Source of the DNA: Deltaproteobacteria bacterium
GTDB taxonomy: Bacteria; Myxococcota_A; Polyangia; Polyangiales; Ga0077539
Length of the DNA: 64,000 nucleotides
NCBI GenBank assembly: GCA_016704445.1
Contig: JADJAE010000035.1
Location: 30,410-94,409, forward strand
Direction: 5' to 3'
The translations under genes and the position numbers were made by a program. This document shows, piece by piece, positions 52,674 to 63,947 of the stretch (its first letter is position 1; each line of letters opens with the position of its first letter). The notes under the pieces are model-generated. The model was not told the origin of the DNA and did not search any database. It saw only the letters and a list, made by a program, of their open reading frames with translations.

Positions 52674-53984
52674 ATGCAGAACGACACCATCCCTGGGGCG
52701 CACGTCCCCTCGAACGCCCCTTCCTCCCTCGCCCAGACGGTGCTCTCGCCCGTGCAGCAGCCCTCGCACGACGGCGCCACGCAGGTGCTGTCCGGCCCTG
52801 CCCTCGACGGCCCTGCCGCGTCGGGCGGAGCGCGCTCGACCATCCTGCCGAGGGTGGAGTTCGTCGGGGAGGTGCCCCGGCTGGTGGTCGACGCGAGGGA
52901 GCGCTTCGAGGCCGCGAAGGTGCTCGGGCGCGGCGGCGTCGGCGAGGTGGTGCTGGCGCGCGACAACGACATCGAGCGCCCGGTGGCCCTCAAGCGCCTG
53001 CTGCCCGAGCTGGAGGGCGGGGCGGAGATCACCGCGCGCTTCGTCGAGGAGATCAGGGTGCTCGGGCGCCTCGACCACCCGAACATCGTCCCCATCCACG
53101 ACGTGGGCATCGACCCCGACGGGCGGTACTTCTATGTGATGAAGTACGTCGAGGGCGAGACCCTCGAGCACGTCATCGAGCGCCTCGTGGCGGGGGACCC
53201 GGAATACCACCAGCGGTATTCCTTCGAGCGGCGCACGGAGGTCTTCCTGCAGGTGCTGCGGGGGGTGCAGTACGCGCACGCGCAGGGGGTGCTGCACCGC
53301 GACCTGAAGCCCGCCAACATCATGGTGGGCCGCTTCGGCGAGGTGGTGGTGATGGACTGGGGCCTCGCCCGCAGCCGCGAGGAGGCGAAGCGCTTCCCGG
53401 TCGACGACAAGCTGATCACCCTCACCGCGCCGAAGAGCAGGCGGCAGGGCAACGACAAGCTCAGGACCATGGAGGGCTCGCTCCTCGGGACGCCGGCGTA
53501 CATGTCCCCGGAGCAGGCGCGCGGCGAGGTGGCCACGCTCGACGAGCGCAGCGACGTGTACGCGCTCAGCGTGATGTTCCATGAGCTGCTGACGCTGGAG
53601 CACTACCTGGCGAGCAAGAGCGGCGTGAGCGAGTGCGTGGCGGGGGTGCTGCGCGACCCGGTCCCGATGGCGTACATGGCGGTGAGCCCGCACCAGTCGC
53701 GGGTGCCCGCCGAGCTGTCGCACTTCATCAGGCACGGCGTCGCCAAGGACCCGAACGAGCGCTACCGCTCGGTCACCGCGATGATCGACCGGCTGCAGTC
53801 CATCCGCGACGGCAAGGTGCCGGTGGAGTGCCCCGTCACGATGGCCAAGCGCATGGGCGCCGAGGCGATGCACGCGGTCGACCGCAACTCCCGCGGGGTC
53901 TTCGCGGCGGCGGCCCTGGTGGCCCTGCTGGGGCTCGTGGGCCTCTGGACGCTGCTCCAGGCGCTCCTCGGGGCGCTGCGCTAG
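52674..53984 (+). CDS. Ser/Thr protein kinase with C-terminal TM helix
   Basis: It starts at ATG 52674, 25 bases after the CefD-like gene. Residues 1-75 are Ser/Gln/Ala-rich. The kinase domain (about 75-355) has L-G-R-G-G-V-G-E-V-V, V-A-L-K-R-L, H-R-D-L-K-P-A-N-I, M-D-W-G-L-A-R where most kinases have DFG, and S-P-E-Q-A. The MDWG form is a common variant in bacterial PknB-like kinases and keeps the Asp. The C-terminus ends in one TM helix (A-A-A-L-V-A-L-L-G-L-V-G-L-W) with almost nothing beyond it, so it is tail-anchored with the kinase in the cytoplasm. Confidence 0.92.
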   Translation: MQNDTIPGAHVPSNAPSSLAQTVLSPVQQPSHDGATQVLSGPALDGPAASGGARSTILPRVEFVGEVPRLVVDARERFEAAKVLGRGGVGEVVLARDNDIERPVALKRLLPELEGGAEITARFVEEIRVLGRLDHPNIVPIHDVGIDPDGRYFYVMKYVEGETLEHVIERLVAGDPEYHQRYSFERRTEVFLQVLRGVQYAHAQGVLHRDLKPANIMVGRFGEVVVMDWGLARSREEAKRFPVDDKLITLTAPKSRRQGNDKLRTMEGSLLGTPAYMSPEQARGEVATLDERSDVYALSVMFHELLTLEHYLASKSGVSECVAGVLRDPVPMAYMAVSPHQSRVPAELSHFIRHGVAKDPNERYRSVTAMIDRLQSIRDGKVPVECPVTMAKRMGAEAMHAVDRNSRGVFAAAALVALLGLVGLWTLLQALLGALR

Positions 53985-54031
53985 CGGCGTGGCACTGGCC
54001 GACCTGTCGGGTCGGTGACAGAGTGCTCCGC

Positions 54032-54688
54032 ATGTTTTCGTTCACCGATCCCACCAAGACGACGATGCCCTCTCCCTCCGAGGCGCTGCCCGGGCGCAGC
54101 GAGCGGATGCCCGTCCCGGCGCGCCACGCGGTGCTCGGGACGCCGCTCGAAGGGGACTTCCCCGGGATGGCGATGGCGATGTTCGGCATGGGCTGCTTCT
54201 GGGGCGTCGAGCGGAAGTTCTGGAGGCTCCCCGGGGTGGTCTCCACGGCGGCGGGCTACGCCGCGGGCTACACGCCCAACCCGACGTACAAGGAAGTGTG
54301 CAGCGGCCGCACCGGCCACAACGAGGTGGTGCGCGTGGTGTACGACCCGGCGAAGGTCTCCTACGAGGCGCTGCTCAAGACCTTCTGGGAGAGCCACGAC
54401 CCGACCCAGGGGATGCGCCAGGGCAACGACGTCGGGACCCAGTACCGCTCCGGGATCTATTGCTACGACGAAGCGCAGCGCGCGGCCGCGGAGAGCTCGC
54501 GGGTGGCCTACGAGCAGGCGCTTCGCAAGGCGGGGCGCAACGCGATCACCACGGAGGTGCGGGAGGCGCCGGAGTTCTACTTCGCCGAGGACTATCACCA
54601 GCAGTACCTGGAGAAGAACCCGGACGGCTACTGCGGCCTCGGGGGCACCGGCGTGACCTGCCCCATCGGGACGGGCGTGACGGCGTAG
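54032..54688 (+). CDS. msrA: peptide methionine sulfoxide reductase MsrA
   Basis: ATG 54032 starts a 218-aa protein. The active site G-M-G-C-F-W-G-V-E-R holds the catalytic Cys. Other family motifs follow: T-A-A-G-Y-A-A-G-Y-T-P-N-P-T-Y, G-H-N-E-V-V-R-V-V-Y, F-W-E-S-H-D-P-T-Q, Q-Y-R-S-G-I-Y and F-A-E-D-Y-H-Q-Q-Y-L. MsrA reduces methionine-S-sulfoxide in proteins, using thioredoxin. The C-terminal part has further Cys residues (Y-C-G-L-G and T-C-P) that could serve as recycling Cys. No signal peptide. Confidence 0.97.
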   Translation: MFSFTDPTKTTMPSPSEALPGRSERMPVPARHAVLGTPLEGDFPGMAMAMFGMGCFWGVERKFWRLPGVVSTAAGYAAGYTPNPTYKEVCSGRTGHNEVVRVVYDPAKVSYEALLKTFWESHDPTQGMRQGNDVGTQYRSGIYCYDEAQRAAAESSRVAYEQALRKAGRNAITTEVREAPEFYFAEDYHQQYLEKNPDGYCGLGGTGVTCPIGTGVTA

Positions 54689-54760
54689 CGCGCCCGAGCT
54701 CCGAGGGCCTGCGCAGAAACTGGCCCCTCGGCGTCGCGGCCTCCTACGCTGGGCGGCGCC

Positions 54761-55039
54761 ATGAAACCCTCCCCCTCCCACTCCTGCGCGGACGACCCCG
54801 ACGCCCCGGAGCTCCGCTACTACGACCTGCTGAGCGAGCTCGACTCCCTCACGCGCTACCTGCTCACCATCGTCGAGGCGCCCTTCGCTCCGGTCATCTT
54901 CCTCGATGGCTCCGAGCTGGAGAGCCGCTTCTCCTACCGCCGCTGGGGCCCGGCCGACCGCCGCAACGACGGCCGCCCCGACCGACGCGCCCGCGGTCGC
55001 CGCGCCGACGATCTCCTCCCCGCCTACGCCGCCTGCTGA
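54761..55039 (+). CDS. small hypothetical protein, 92 aa
   Basis: ATG 54761 starts a protein with a helical core (Y-Y-D-L-L-S-E-L-D-S-L-T-R-Y-L-L-T-I-V) and a very Arg/Asp-rich C-terminal half (R-R-W-G-P-A-D-R-R-N-D-G-R). It has no signal peptide and no recognised family. It is convergent with the flavin monooxygenase gene, stops 7 bases apart. The composition is plausible for a real gene, but support is limited. Confidence 0.5.
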   Translation: MKPSPSHSCADDPDAPELRYYDLLSELDSLTRYLLTIVEAPFAPVIFLDGSELESRFSYRRWGPADRRNDGRPDRRARGRRADDLLPAYAAC

Positions 55040-55046
55040 CCCTCCC

Positions 55047-56511
55047 TCATCGTCGCGCGGTGGAGAACTCCATCGTCCCGTCCTCCAGCGGCGAGTGCCG
55101 CAGCTGCATCATGTCGAAGGCGTAGTTCTGGTGGAGCTTCCACGGCGCGATGGAGCCCTGCCGGGGAAACGCATCGACCGCGCGCCGCACGTATCCCGAT
55201 GAGAAATCGAGCAGGGGCTCCTCCTTCACGGAGGGGTCGCGGCGGCGGGGGACGCAGGTGGTGTAGCCCTTCGCGTCCATGTGGTTGAGCAGCCGGCAGA
55301 CGTACTCGCAGGTGAGGTCGACCTTGAGCGTCCACGAGGCGTTGGTGTAGCCGATGGCGAGCGCCAGGTTGGGCACGTCGCTGACCATCATGCCCTTGTA
55401 GGCCATGGTCTTCGACGGATCGACGCGACGCCCGTCCACCTCGACCTCCATCCCGCCGAGGAACTTCAGCTTCAGCCCGGTGGCCGTGACGATCACGTCG
55501 GCGGGGAGTTCCTCCCCGGAGCGCAGGCGGATGCCCGTCTCGGTGAAGGTCTCGATCTGGTCGGTGACCACCGAGGCCTTTCCCGAGCGCAGCGCCTCGA
55601 AGAGGTCGCCGTCGGGGACGAGGCACACCCGCTGGTCCCACGGCTTGTAGCGGGGCGTGAAGTGCTTCGTCACGTCGAGCTTGCCGCGAAGCTCCCGGCG
55701 CACGGTGCCCACCATGAAGCGCGTGGCGTGCTCGGGGAAGCGGCGGCAGTAGTTGTAGAAGGCCATGCTCAGCAGCACGTTCTTGCCGCGGGTGAGCGCG
55801 TAGGCCGACCGCAGCGGCAGCCGCGCCCGCAGCCAGTTGGCGACGCGGTCGCGCTCGGGGATCGTCACCACGTAGGAGGGCGAGCGCTGGAGCATCGTGA
55901 CGTGCGCGGCCCGCTTGGAGAGCTCGGGCACCAGGGTGACGGCCGTGGCGCCGCTGCCGATGACCACCACCCGCTTGCCCTCGTACTCGACGTCGGGGGT
56001 CCAGTGCTGCGGGTGCACCACGCGCCCCTGGAAGCGCTCGCTCCCGGGGAACTCCGGCGAGTGGCCCTCGTCGTAGTCGTAGTAGCCCGCGCACATGAAG
56101 AGGAAGCTGCAGGTGAAGCGGCGCAGCTCGCCGGTGGAGGCGTCGCGGACCTCGACGGTCCAGCGGGCGGCCCTCGGTGGACCAGCTCGCGCGCTCGACC
56201 TTGTGGCCGTAGCGGATCTTGCGGTCGATGCCGTAGGCCTCGGCGGTGTCGCGCAGGTAGGCGAGGATCGACGGCCCATCCGCGATGGCCTTGGGGTTGG
56301 TCCACGGGCGGAACGAATACCCGAGGGTGTACATGTCCGAGTCCGAGCGGATGCCCGGATACCGGAAGAGATCCCAGGTGCCTCCGAGGGCCTCTCTGCC
56401 CTCCAGGATCGCCCAGGTCTTGGTCGGGCAGAGCTTCTGGAGGTGGTAGGCCGCGCCGATGCCCGAGATGCCGGCGCCGACGATCAGCACGTCGAGGTGT
56501 TCCTGCGTCAT
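55047..56511 (-). CDS. flavin-containing monooxygenase (Baeyer-Villiger type), frame-broken once
   Basis: From ATG 56511 the FAD-binding motif is L-I-V-G-A-G-I-S-G-I-G-A-A, followed by G-G-T-W-D-L-F-R-Y-P-G-I-R-S-D-S-D. After a frame break near 56180, the second frame reads the NADPH-binding V-V-V-I-G-S-G-A-T-A-V-T, S-P-S-Y, and D-V-I-V-T-A-T-G, and runs to the stop at 55047. The joined protein is about 488 aa, normal for the family. It would insert oxygen into ketones or oxidise heteroatoms; substrate unknown. The break sits within W-S-T-E-G-R/R-W-T-V-E-V, so one base is missing or extra, probably an error. Confidence 0.87.
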
Positions 56512-56551
56512 GGTGGGCGCGAGCGTAGTCGATCGCCGCGCGCGATAGGTG

Positions 56552-58523
56552 TCAGTGCATGAGCCGCATGTCCGCGCTCGACGTCGCCGCGGGGGCAGCC
56601 GCCACCGGGGCCTCCATCGGGCGGAAGCCCGGCCGGCTCACCCGCACCCGGTACTGGCCCCGGTCGATGTTGCTGAATCGGTACGCGCCCGACTCGGTGC
56701 TCTGGGTGCGCTGCACCACGCGCCCGGCGTTGTCGACGAGCTCCACCTCGGCGTTGGCCGCGCCGCCCGCCCCCTCGGCGTCGAGCTGCCCCTGCACCTG
56801 GGCGTAGTTGGCCTGCTGCGCCTCCGCGGTGTCGTGCACGAAGGGCAGCTCGATCTCCTGCAGCGCCCGCCCGCTACGGTCGACGTAGGAGAGCGTCGCC
56901 ACGTAGCGCCCCGCCGGGGCCGCCGCCCCATCGGTGGGATGGCCGTCCCAGGAGACCCGCACGGGGCCCTGCGCGGCAGCCTCGTCGTGACGCCACACCT
57001 CCCTCCCCTCGGGAGTGCGAACCCTCACCCGCACCGTCCCGGCGAGCTCCCTCGGCGCGACGTTGCGCAGCGAGAACACCGTGCGCCCCTCGCTCCAGCG
57101 GGTGCCCGGCGTGGCCAGGTAATACTGCCCCGTGTAAAGCTCGATGCGCCGGCTGGACCGCTGGCCCCGGTCGTTGGTGGCCACCACGTCGAGCGTGTGC
57201 ACCCCCGCGGGCAGGTCGCCGAGGGCGACCGGCTGGGAGAGCGCTGCGCCGCACGCCCGCCCGATGGGGTTGTCGTCGAGGAGCAGCTCGACCTGGCGCA
57301 CCGAGGCGCCGCTGTTGTCCACTGCGCGGGCCCTCACCGTGGGGTTGGCCCCCGCGTGCTCTCCGTCGCGCACGCCCTCCAGCGCGAGGGACATCACGTC
57401 GACGCTCACCAGCCCGAACACGGCCCACATCGCCTCGGCCTTGCCCGATCCGCCGTGCGACCAGCCGCCGTCCTCGGCCTGGTGGGTGACCAGCCAGCGG
57501 GTTCCGCGGGCGACCGCCGGGTCGTCATCGCTCGCGCCGAGCGAGCGCAGCGCGTGGAGGCTCTGGCCCGTGGCGAAGGCGTTGGCCTCCCCGGCGGGGC
57601 GGAAGCTCCACCCGCCGTCCGTCGACTGTCGCTCCCGCAGCCGCGAGGCGAGCGCGACCAGGCTTGCCTCGCTGGGCTGGGCGCCCGCTTCGAGCAGGCC
57701 CATCACGGCGTAGTTGAGGTCGACGGTGCCCGCGTCGGGCTGGTCGGTGAGCTGTCGGGCCTGCGACTGGAGCCACGTCTCGGCCTCGCGCACCGGACCG
57801 AGCCAGCGCTCGTCGGCGCTGCGCGAGTAGGCCTGGTGCCACGTCTGGAGCGCCTGCGTGGTGGCCTGCAGGGGGCCCTGCACCACGGGGAAGCGGGTGT
57901 CGTCGTTGCGCACCGAGCCGTCGGGGTTCTGGTGCTCGACGAGCTGCGTGGCGACGGCGAGGAGGTCGTCTCGCAGGGCGCCGTCCTCGGTGCGGTCGTA
58001 GCGGGCGAAGGCGGCCCCGCCGAAGGCGCGGGAGGTCGCGGGCATGCCGCTGCCGCCGACGCTGAGGCCGCCCCGCGTGGCGGTGGCCGCCGTTGATGTC
58101 CGTGAGGCCGCGCAGCACCTCGCGGTACTCGGTCTCGCTCACGTCGTAGCGGTGCTCTCGGCCCACGGTGAGGGCCTCGAAGGTGACGGCCTGCACGTGG
58201 CAGCCGTAGCAGTTGTGCTGGGTCTGCCAGGCGACGGCCTCGCGGGAGACGAACTCCAGGCCGCGCTGGGCGGCGCGGCGGGCGTCCGGGTCGCCGTGCG
58301 CGGCGGCGGGAGCGCGGGCGGCGTGGGCTCCCCGGGCGGGCTCGCACGAGGGGAGCTCGACGCGGGCCGCGGCGCGGCGCGGGGCATGGCCGGCGGCGGC
58401 GGGAGCGGGGGTGGGCTCGACGGCGGCGCGGCGGGCGGCGAGGCCGCCGGCGGTGGCGCAGCCGCCGAGGAGGGCGACGATGGCGAGGCTGCCCGAACGA
58501 CGGGCGTGGTTGTACGGCACCAT
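56552..58523 (-). CDS. haem c lipoprotein with terpene-cyclase-fold repeats and C-terminal Ig/CarboxypepD-like domain, frame-broken once
   Basis: ATG 58523, with GGAGG 11 bases before it, gives a lipoprotein signal (L-A-I-V-A-L-L-G-G-C). An Ala-rich linker is followed by a haem motif C-Y-G-C-H-V-Q, then a frame break near 58085. The other frame continues with alpha/alpha toroid repeats of the squalene-hopene cyclase/prenyltransferase type (Q-S-T-D-G-G-W-S-F, H-Q-A-E-D-G-G-W-S). C-terminal strand domains follow, ending in a carboxypeptidase-regulatory-like V-E-L-V-D-N-A-G-R-V-V-Q-R. The cyclase-type D-x-D-D-T-A acid motif is not evident, so catalysis is doubtful. It is an exported, lipid-anchored redox protein of unknown role. 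Confidence 0.82.
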
Positions 58524-59408
<885 letters not shown>

Positions 59409-61095
59409 TCAGGGCAGCGGTACGGTGCGGGCGACGAGGTCGTAGGTCGCGAAGAACCCGAGGCGGGCCTCCTGGCTCACGGCGTAGGTCACCTCGATGG
59501 GGACCGCGGTGCGGTTGGCGAAGGTCGCGGTGCACGCCCCCGAGGGGCAGGCGTCGGGCAGGTCGACGCGCACCGAGGGCTCGCTGCGATTGACCAGCAG
59601 CGGCGCGAGCTCGTGGCCCGCCGGCACCGTGGTCACGTACCAGAGCGAGCGGCGCGGGCCTGCGGCGCCGCAGGGGGCGGCCCTTCGCGGCCCGTGGTGA
59701 GGTCCTCTCGCAGCACGAGCTCGTTGGGGCGAGCCGGCGGGCGGCGCTGCACGTGCCGTTCGCGGCCGACCGGAACACCCGCACCCGCACCCGCAGCGCG
59801 TCGACGTACTCAACCGCCAGGTTGCCGAGCGCCAGCTTGAACCACTGCTGCTCCGCGGTGGTGTTGGCGTATTCGAGGGTGGTCACGAAAGGGGTCGGCG
59901 GCGCGGCGATGCCGCAGCGGCGGTCGTCGCAGTCGGCGTAGAGCTGCCAGGGCGTGCGCACCGTGCTGGACTCTTCCAGGGAGTGGGCGATGAGCGAGTG
60001 CCCGGGCGGAACGCTCACGTCGAACCACCGCGCCCGCACCGTGCGCGCGGAGGAGTCGTTGCACACGGGGATGCGCTCGGCCCCGGAGCGCGTCTCGAAG
60101 TCACGGAGGTCGAGGGTGCCGTCGACCCGGATGGCGTCGTGGCAGAGCCTGCCGCCGAGGCCTGGTTCCACGCCGACGGTGAAGGGAGACGGGCGCGGTC
60201 GAAGGCGGCGACTCCAGGCGGCGCCCCACGGCCAGGTAGAGCGGCGTCGTCGAACCGCGGGCGACCGGCCAGCGAAGCACCCGCCGGGTCTCGTTGTAGA
60301 CCTGAGGTACGGCGCCGCCGCGCAGGTCGAGGCGCCGCACTCCGTGACCAGCCGGACGTTGACGCCCGGCGGAGCGCTCACCCGCAGCGTGTTGCCCTCG
60401 AGGTATTGCATCTGGATGCGGTACCAGCGCACTGGTCCCGCGGGCTCGTAGACCTCGGGGCACGCGGGCGCCGGGTCACTCGCCGGGAAGGGGCCGTCGT
60501 CGACGTAGGTGCCCTCGCGGTCGATGAGGGTCGCGTCGTCGCAGCGGAGGTTGGGCGGAGTGCGCTCGATGGTCGGGAGCACGATCGCGCCGCGTCGCGC
60601 CGCGATGCGCACCAGAAGCGGCGTCGCGGAGTCGTTGAGGTAGCGGCGGACGGTGAGGCCCTCGCTCGCCGTCTGGACGGTCGGCAGGCACGCGGCGGCG
60701 CGGCAGTCGGCGAAGAGGGAGAGCTGGTCGGGGCCGCGGGAGGCGTCCCTGCTGCGGAGCACCAGCACCGCGCGGCCGGGCACCGTGATCGACGACCACG
60801 CGTAGGCCCGCTCGGTGCCGCCGAGCTCGCAGCGGGGGGCCTCGCCGGAGGCGTCTTCGGGCACGACCCAGCGCTCTCCGAGGGGTTGCGCGTCGTCGCA
60901 GGTGCTGCCGGGCATCGGGACATCGCTGGAGGCGTCCGACCCGACGTCGAGCGCGACTTCCGAGGCCGCGTCGACCAGGGCCTCGGCGCGATCGAGCCCG
61001 CTGTCGGCCGGTGCGATCGACCCGACCGTGGTGGTGCAACGAAGCTGGAGCCCCGCCGCGAGGACGAGCCAGCGAAGCTCAACGCGATCGTTCAC
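59409..61095 (-). pseudogene. exported lipoprotein-like gene with several frame breaks
   Basis: GTG 61095 would start a signal peptide with lipobox-like end (L-V-L-A-A-G-L-Q-L-R-C), followed by an Asp/Ala linker and a strand-rich protein with paired Cys (D-D-A-Q-P-L-G, F-A-D-C-R-A-A-A-C, Y-A-D-C-D-D-R-R-C). Similar PPC-like segments repeat three or four times. The frame changes near 60310 and 60190 and again at about 59690-59780; the end reads T-T-V-P-A-G-H-E-L-A-P-L-L-V and stops at 59409. The density of breaks beside the G/C tract suggests poor consensus here, but decay is not excluded. Function unknown. Confidence 0.6.
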
Positions 61096-61330
61096 CAGCG
61101 CATCGTCGCATGGCAGGCGCTGCACGAGTCCGCGTTCTCGACGGGGCGACGCGTGAGGGCGTTGAGACTCGCCGGAGGCGGTCGCGCTCACGCAGGAGGG
61201 CGCCTTGCGGCCCCTCCTCGCGTCGACGGCCGAAGGGGCGTGCGTGCCGACGTTCCGCCGGTGCGCCCGTCCATCGATCTCCGGTGAGCGCGGTGGAGGG
61301 CGACGTTCGGGCTGTGCTGGGGATTGACCG

Positions 61331-61880
61331 GTGGCGACGAGGCGGGGTCCGCCTCGGCGCGATGGAGGACGCGTCGGTCGTCGCGACCTCGGTCCGGCGA
61401 CCTTCGACCCGCGGTCGCCGCCGTCGTGCGACCCGAGTCGTCACGTCGACTGCTTCTTCAACGTCGAGTGCCGCGACGGGATGGTGCGCATGACGTCGGG
61501 GCGACCGTACCCGTGCTGCAACGACGCGCAGTGCCAGGCGGCGTTGAACGCGAACGTCTGCTGGGGGACGCGGCTCGCCTGCCCCGAAGGCTGCGGCCGG
61601 GCGTCGCTGGCGCTGCACCCCGAGCGTCTCCTCGGCGCTAGGCGGGGGGCGGCGCCGAGCGACCTGTGCGCCGGGGGCGGTAAGGCGCCGGGCGCTGCGC
61701 GCGCGGCTGCCCGCAGCGGGCGGGCTCGGGCGGGCGGTGTGATCGGGACGCCGGTGCGTGCGTTCCGGCGCCGCGTCCGCCGTCGCGCGGGCACCGGGTG
61801 CCTCGCGGCGCGACTGCGCCGAGGGGATGATCTGCTCGTGCGAGGCAGGCGGGCGGGGCGGTGGCCCGGGACGTAGCGAC
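61331..61880 (+). pseudogene. Cys-rich secreted protein remnant
   Basis: Within one frame (about 61400-61600) a clear Cys-rich segment is read: C-D-P-S-R-H-V-D-C-F-F-N-V-E-C, then P-C-C-N-D-A-Q-C and C-W-G-T-R-L-A-C-P-E-G-C. In another frame, near 61810-61850, D-C-A-E-G-M-I-C-S-C-E-A is read. These look like parts of a single small, exported, disulfide-rich protein broken by indels. Neither a start nor a signal peptide is certain. The rest of 61096-62016 shows nothing I can support. Confidence 0.35.
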
Positions 61881-62016
61881 GTCCTCCCGTTGGTGCGCCA
61901 CGCCACTCCCGCCGTCGGGTGGTGGCAACGGCACCCGCGCCAGGCCGAGGAGCTCGACCGCTCCCCACTACGCGCCGGATTGACCCTTCGTTGCCTCCGC
62001 GACTAACGTCCCGCCC

Positions 62017-63931
62017 ATGGTCGGGGATGACGAGAAGATCCGCTCGGTGAGGGGTCCGATGGCCACGCACCGCCGCGCGGCGCGGGGCGCGCCTTGAGGG
62101 ACGGGGTGCTGATCCAACACGACGGCGACCACGACCTCTACCTGGTGCGCGCCTGGCGCGCGGATGACTCGCCCTTCGAGCGCTGGTCGGGCGACGCCTC
62201 GGAGGCGTGCGCGCAGGCCCTGCACCGGGGGCGGCTCCCCGAGATCTGGCGGGCCTTCGGCACCCCGTGGCTGTACACCCGGCAGGAGCAGGAGCTCGAG
62301 CTCCTGGCCCTGGTCGGCCGAGGCGACCTCGTGGTGCGCTCGGTCTCGCGCCCGGTCCTCACGCTGCACTCGGCCAACGCCGACCCGCTCCCCTTCGACA
62401 TCGACCCGGACGTCGACGAGCCCGTGCACGAGCTCTCCATCACCAGCGACGACTCCTTCGACGTCGAGCTCGGCGAGACCGTCACCATCACCGCCGACGG
62501 CGCCCCGCCGGGCACCTACGCGTGGTCCATCGAGTCGGGCTCCGCCACCATCCGTGGCGCCACCGCCACGCCGACCGTGCGGGTGCACTGCGACGCCCCA
62601 GGCGCCGTCGTCGTGCTGGTCGAGCACACCTGGGCCGGGGACGTGAAGCGCGCTCGCGCGACCATCGCCGTCAATCAGTACGTCTGGCGCTGGGACCCCC
62701 CACGACGCGCCCCACGACCAGTACGTCAACCTGCCGAGCGCATGGGACCCGCCGCGCAACGGCCGCGACGTCGAGCTCGTCGGCCACATCGAGCCCCGGC
62801 GCCCCGGCAAGACGGTGCGCTTCAACGTCATCCCCAACCCCGGCAACGAGCCCGACACCGTGTCGGCCACCGCCGACGCGACGCTCGACCACGCCGCCGC
62901 CACCACCGACGCCAACGGCGTCGCGCGCGTCACCATCACCCTCCCCTGGTACGGCGGATCGCGCTGGAAGGTCGGCGGGCGCACCGACAGCATGCCGCTC
63001 GCCCCGGGCCTCCGGGGCGAGCTCACCGTCTGGCGCAAGGTGTTCTACCAGCGCACCGAGATGGACGCGCCCCCGGCGCCGACGACGCTCTCGCTCGCCG
63101 CGCCCGCCGACATGATCTCCGCGCTCATGGGGGCCTTCGACCCGGTGTTCATCAAGCTGGCGCCCGGGGTGAAGGAGCACGACACCACCCCCTACCAGGA
63201 GCACCTCACGGCCGCGCAGCGCAGCACCCTCGAGAGCACCCTGCGGCCCGCGGCGGTCGACGCGCGCTCGCCCTTCAAGATGAACATCGTGACCATCGAC
63301 AAGGCCGACATCGTGGCCGAGCAGACCTGGGCGGGCACCACCAGCGCGGCCGTCTTCGTCGTGCCCACGTGGATCGCGCTGTGGGCCTACGAGCCGACGG
63401 TGATCACCGCGCAGTACCAGAAGGCCGACGGCACCTGGGGAAACCTCATCAACGTGCAGGTGAACGCCAACCCCGCGGACGCCTCGCAGGTGAGCGTCCA
63501 GGGGGAGGTTCCGGGCTTCACCGCGCCGTCGACGGTGAATGTCTCGGTGCGCTACCGCTACCAGCGCGGCACCGCGGGGGGCTGGGGCGGCACCACCGGG
63601 ACGCTCTTCATGTGCATCGGCCGACAGCGCCGGGCCGACGCCGCGTAGCCCACGGGGCCGAGCTGCAGCAGGCCCTCACCCACGAGATCGGCCACGCGCT
63701 GGGCCTCGTGCCTACGACCGCCGCGTGGATCGACCCCGACCCCGCGACGCGGGCTGCAGCCTCCGGCACTGCAAATACAAGGACACCGCCGCGACGCCTG
63801 AGCCCCGCTGCGTGATGTGGTTCATGCTGGGCGGCTCCGGGGCCCGACTGCGCTTCTGCAAGGACGACCGCCCCGACGACTGCTCGCACCACCTCTACCG
63901 CACCAACTACGCCTCGCTCTCCTGGATCTGA
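62017..63931 (+). CDS. large multidomain protein with C-terminal HEIGHALG metallopeptidase-like motif, frame-broken
   Basis: ATG 62017 (M-V-G-D-D-E-K-I-R-S-V-R-G-P) runs 26 codons, then one frame change near 62093 leads into G-V-L-I-Q-H-D-G-D-H-D-L-Y-L-V. Further changes lie in the C-run near 62697, near 63560-63640, and near 63755. The reconstructed protein is about 635 aa. Residues about 130-220 and 230-330 look like Ig-type beta sandwiches (E-T-V-T-I-T-A-D-G, N-G-V-A-R-V-T-I-T-L). The C-terminus has H-E-I-G-H-A-L-G-L-V-P and, 40 residues on, C-V-M-W-F-M plus F-C-K-D-D-R-P-D-D-C, as in zinc metallopeptidases of the archaemetzincin-like kind, although the third zinc ligand is not obvious. 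No signal peptide is seen. Delivery by another route is possible but unproven. Confidence 0.6.
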
Positions 63932-63947
63932 CCGCCCCCCCACTCCC

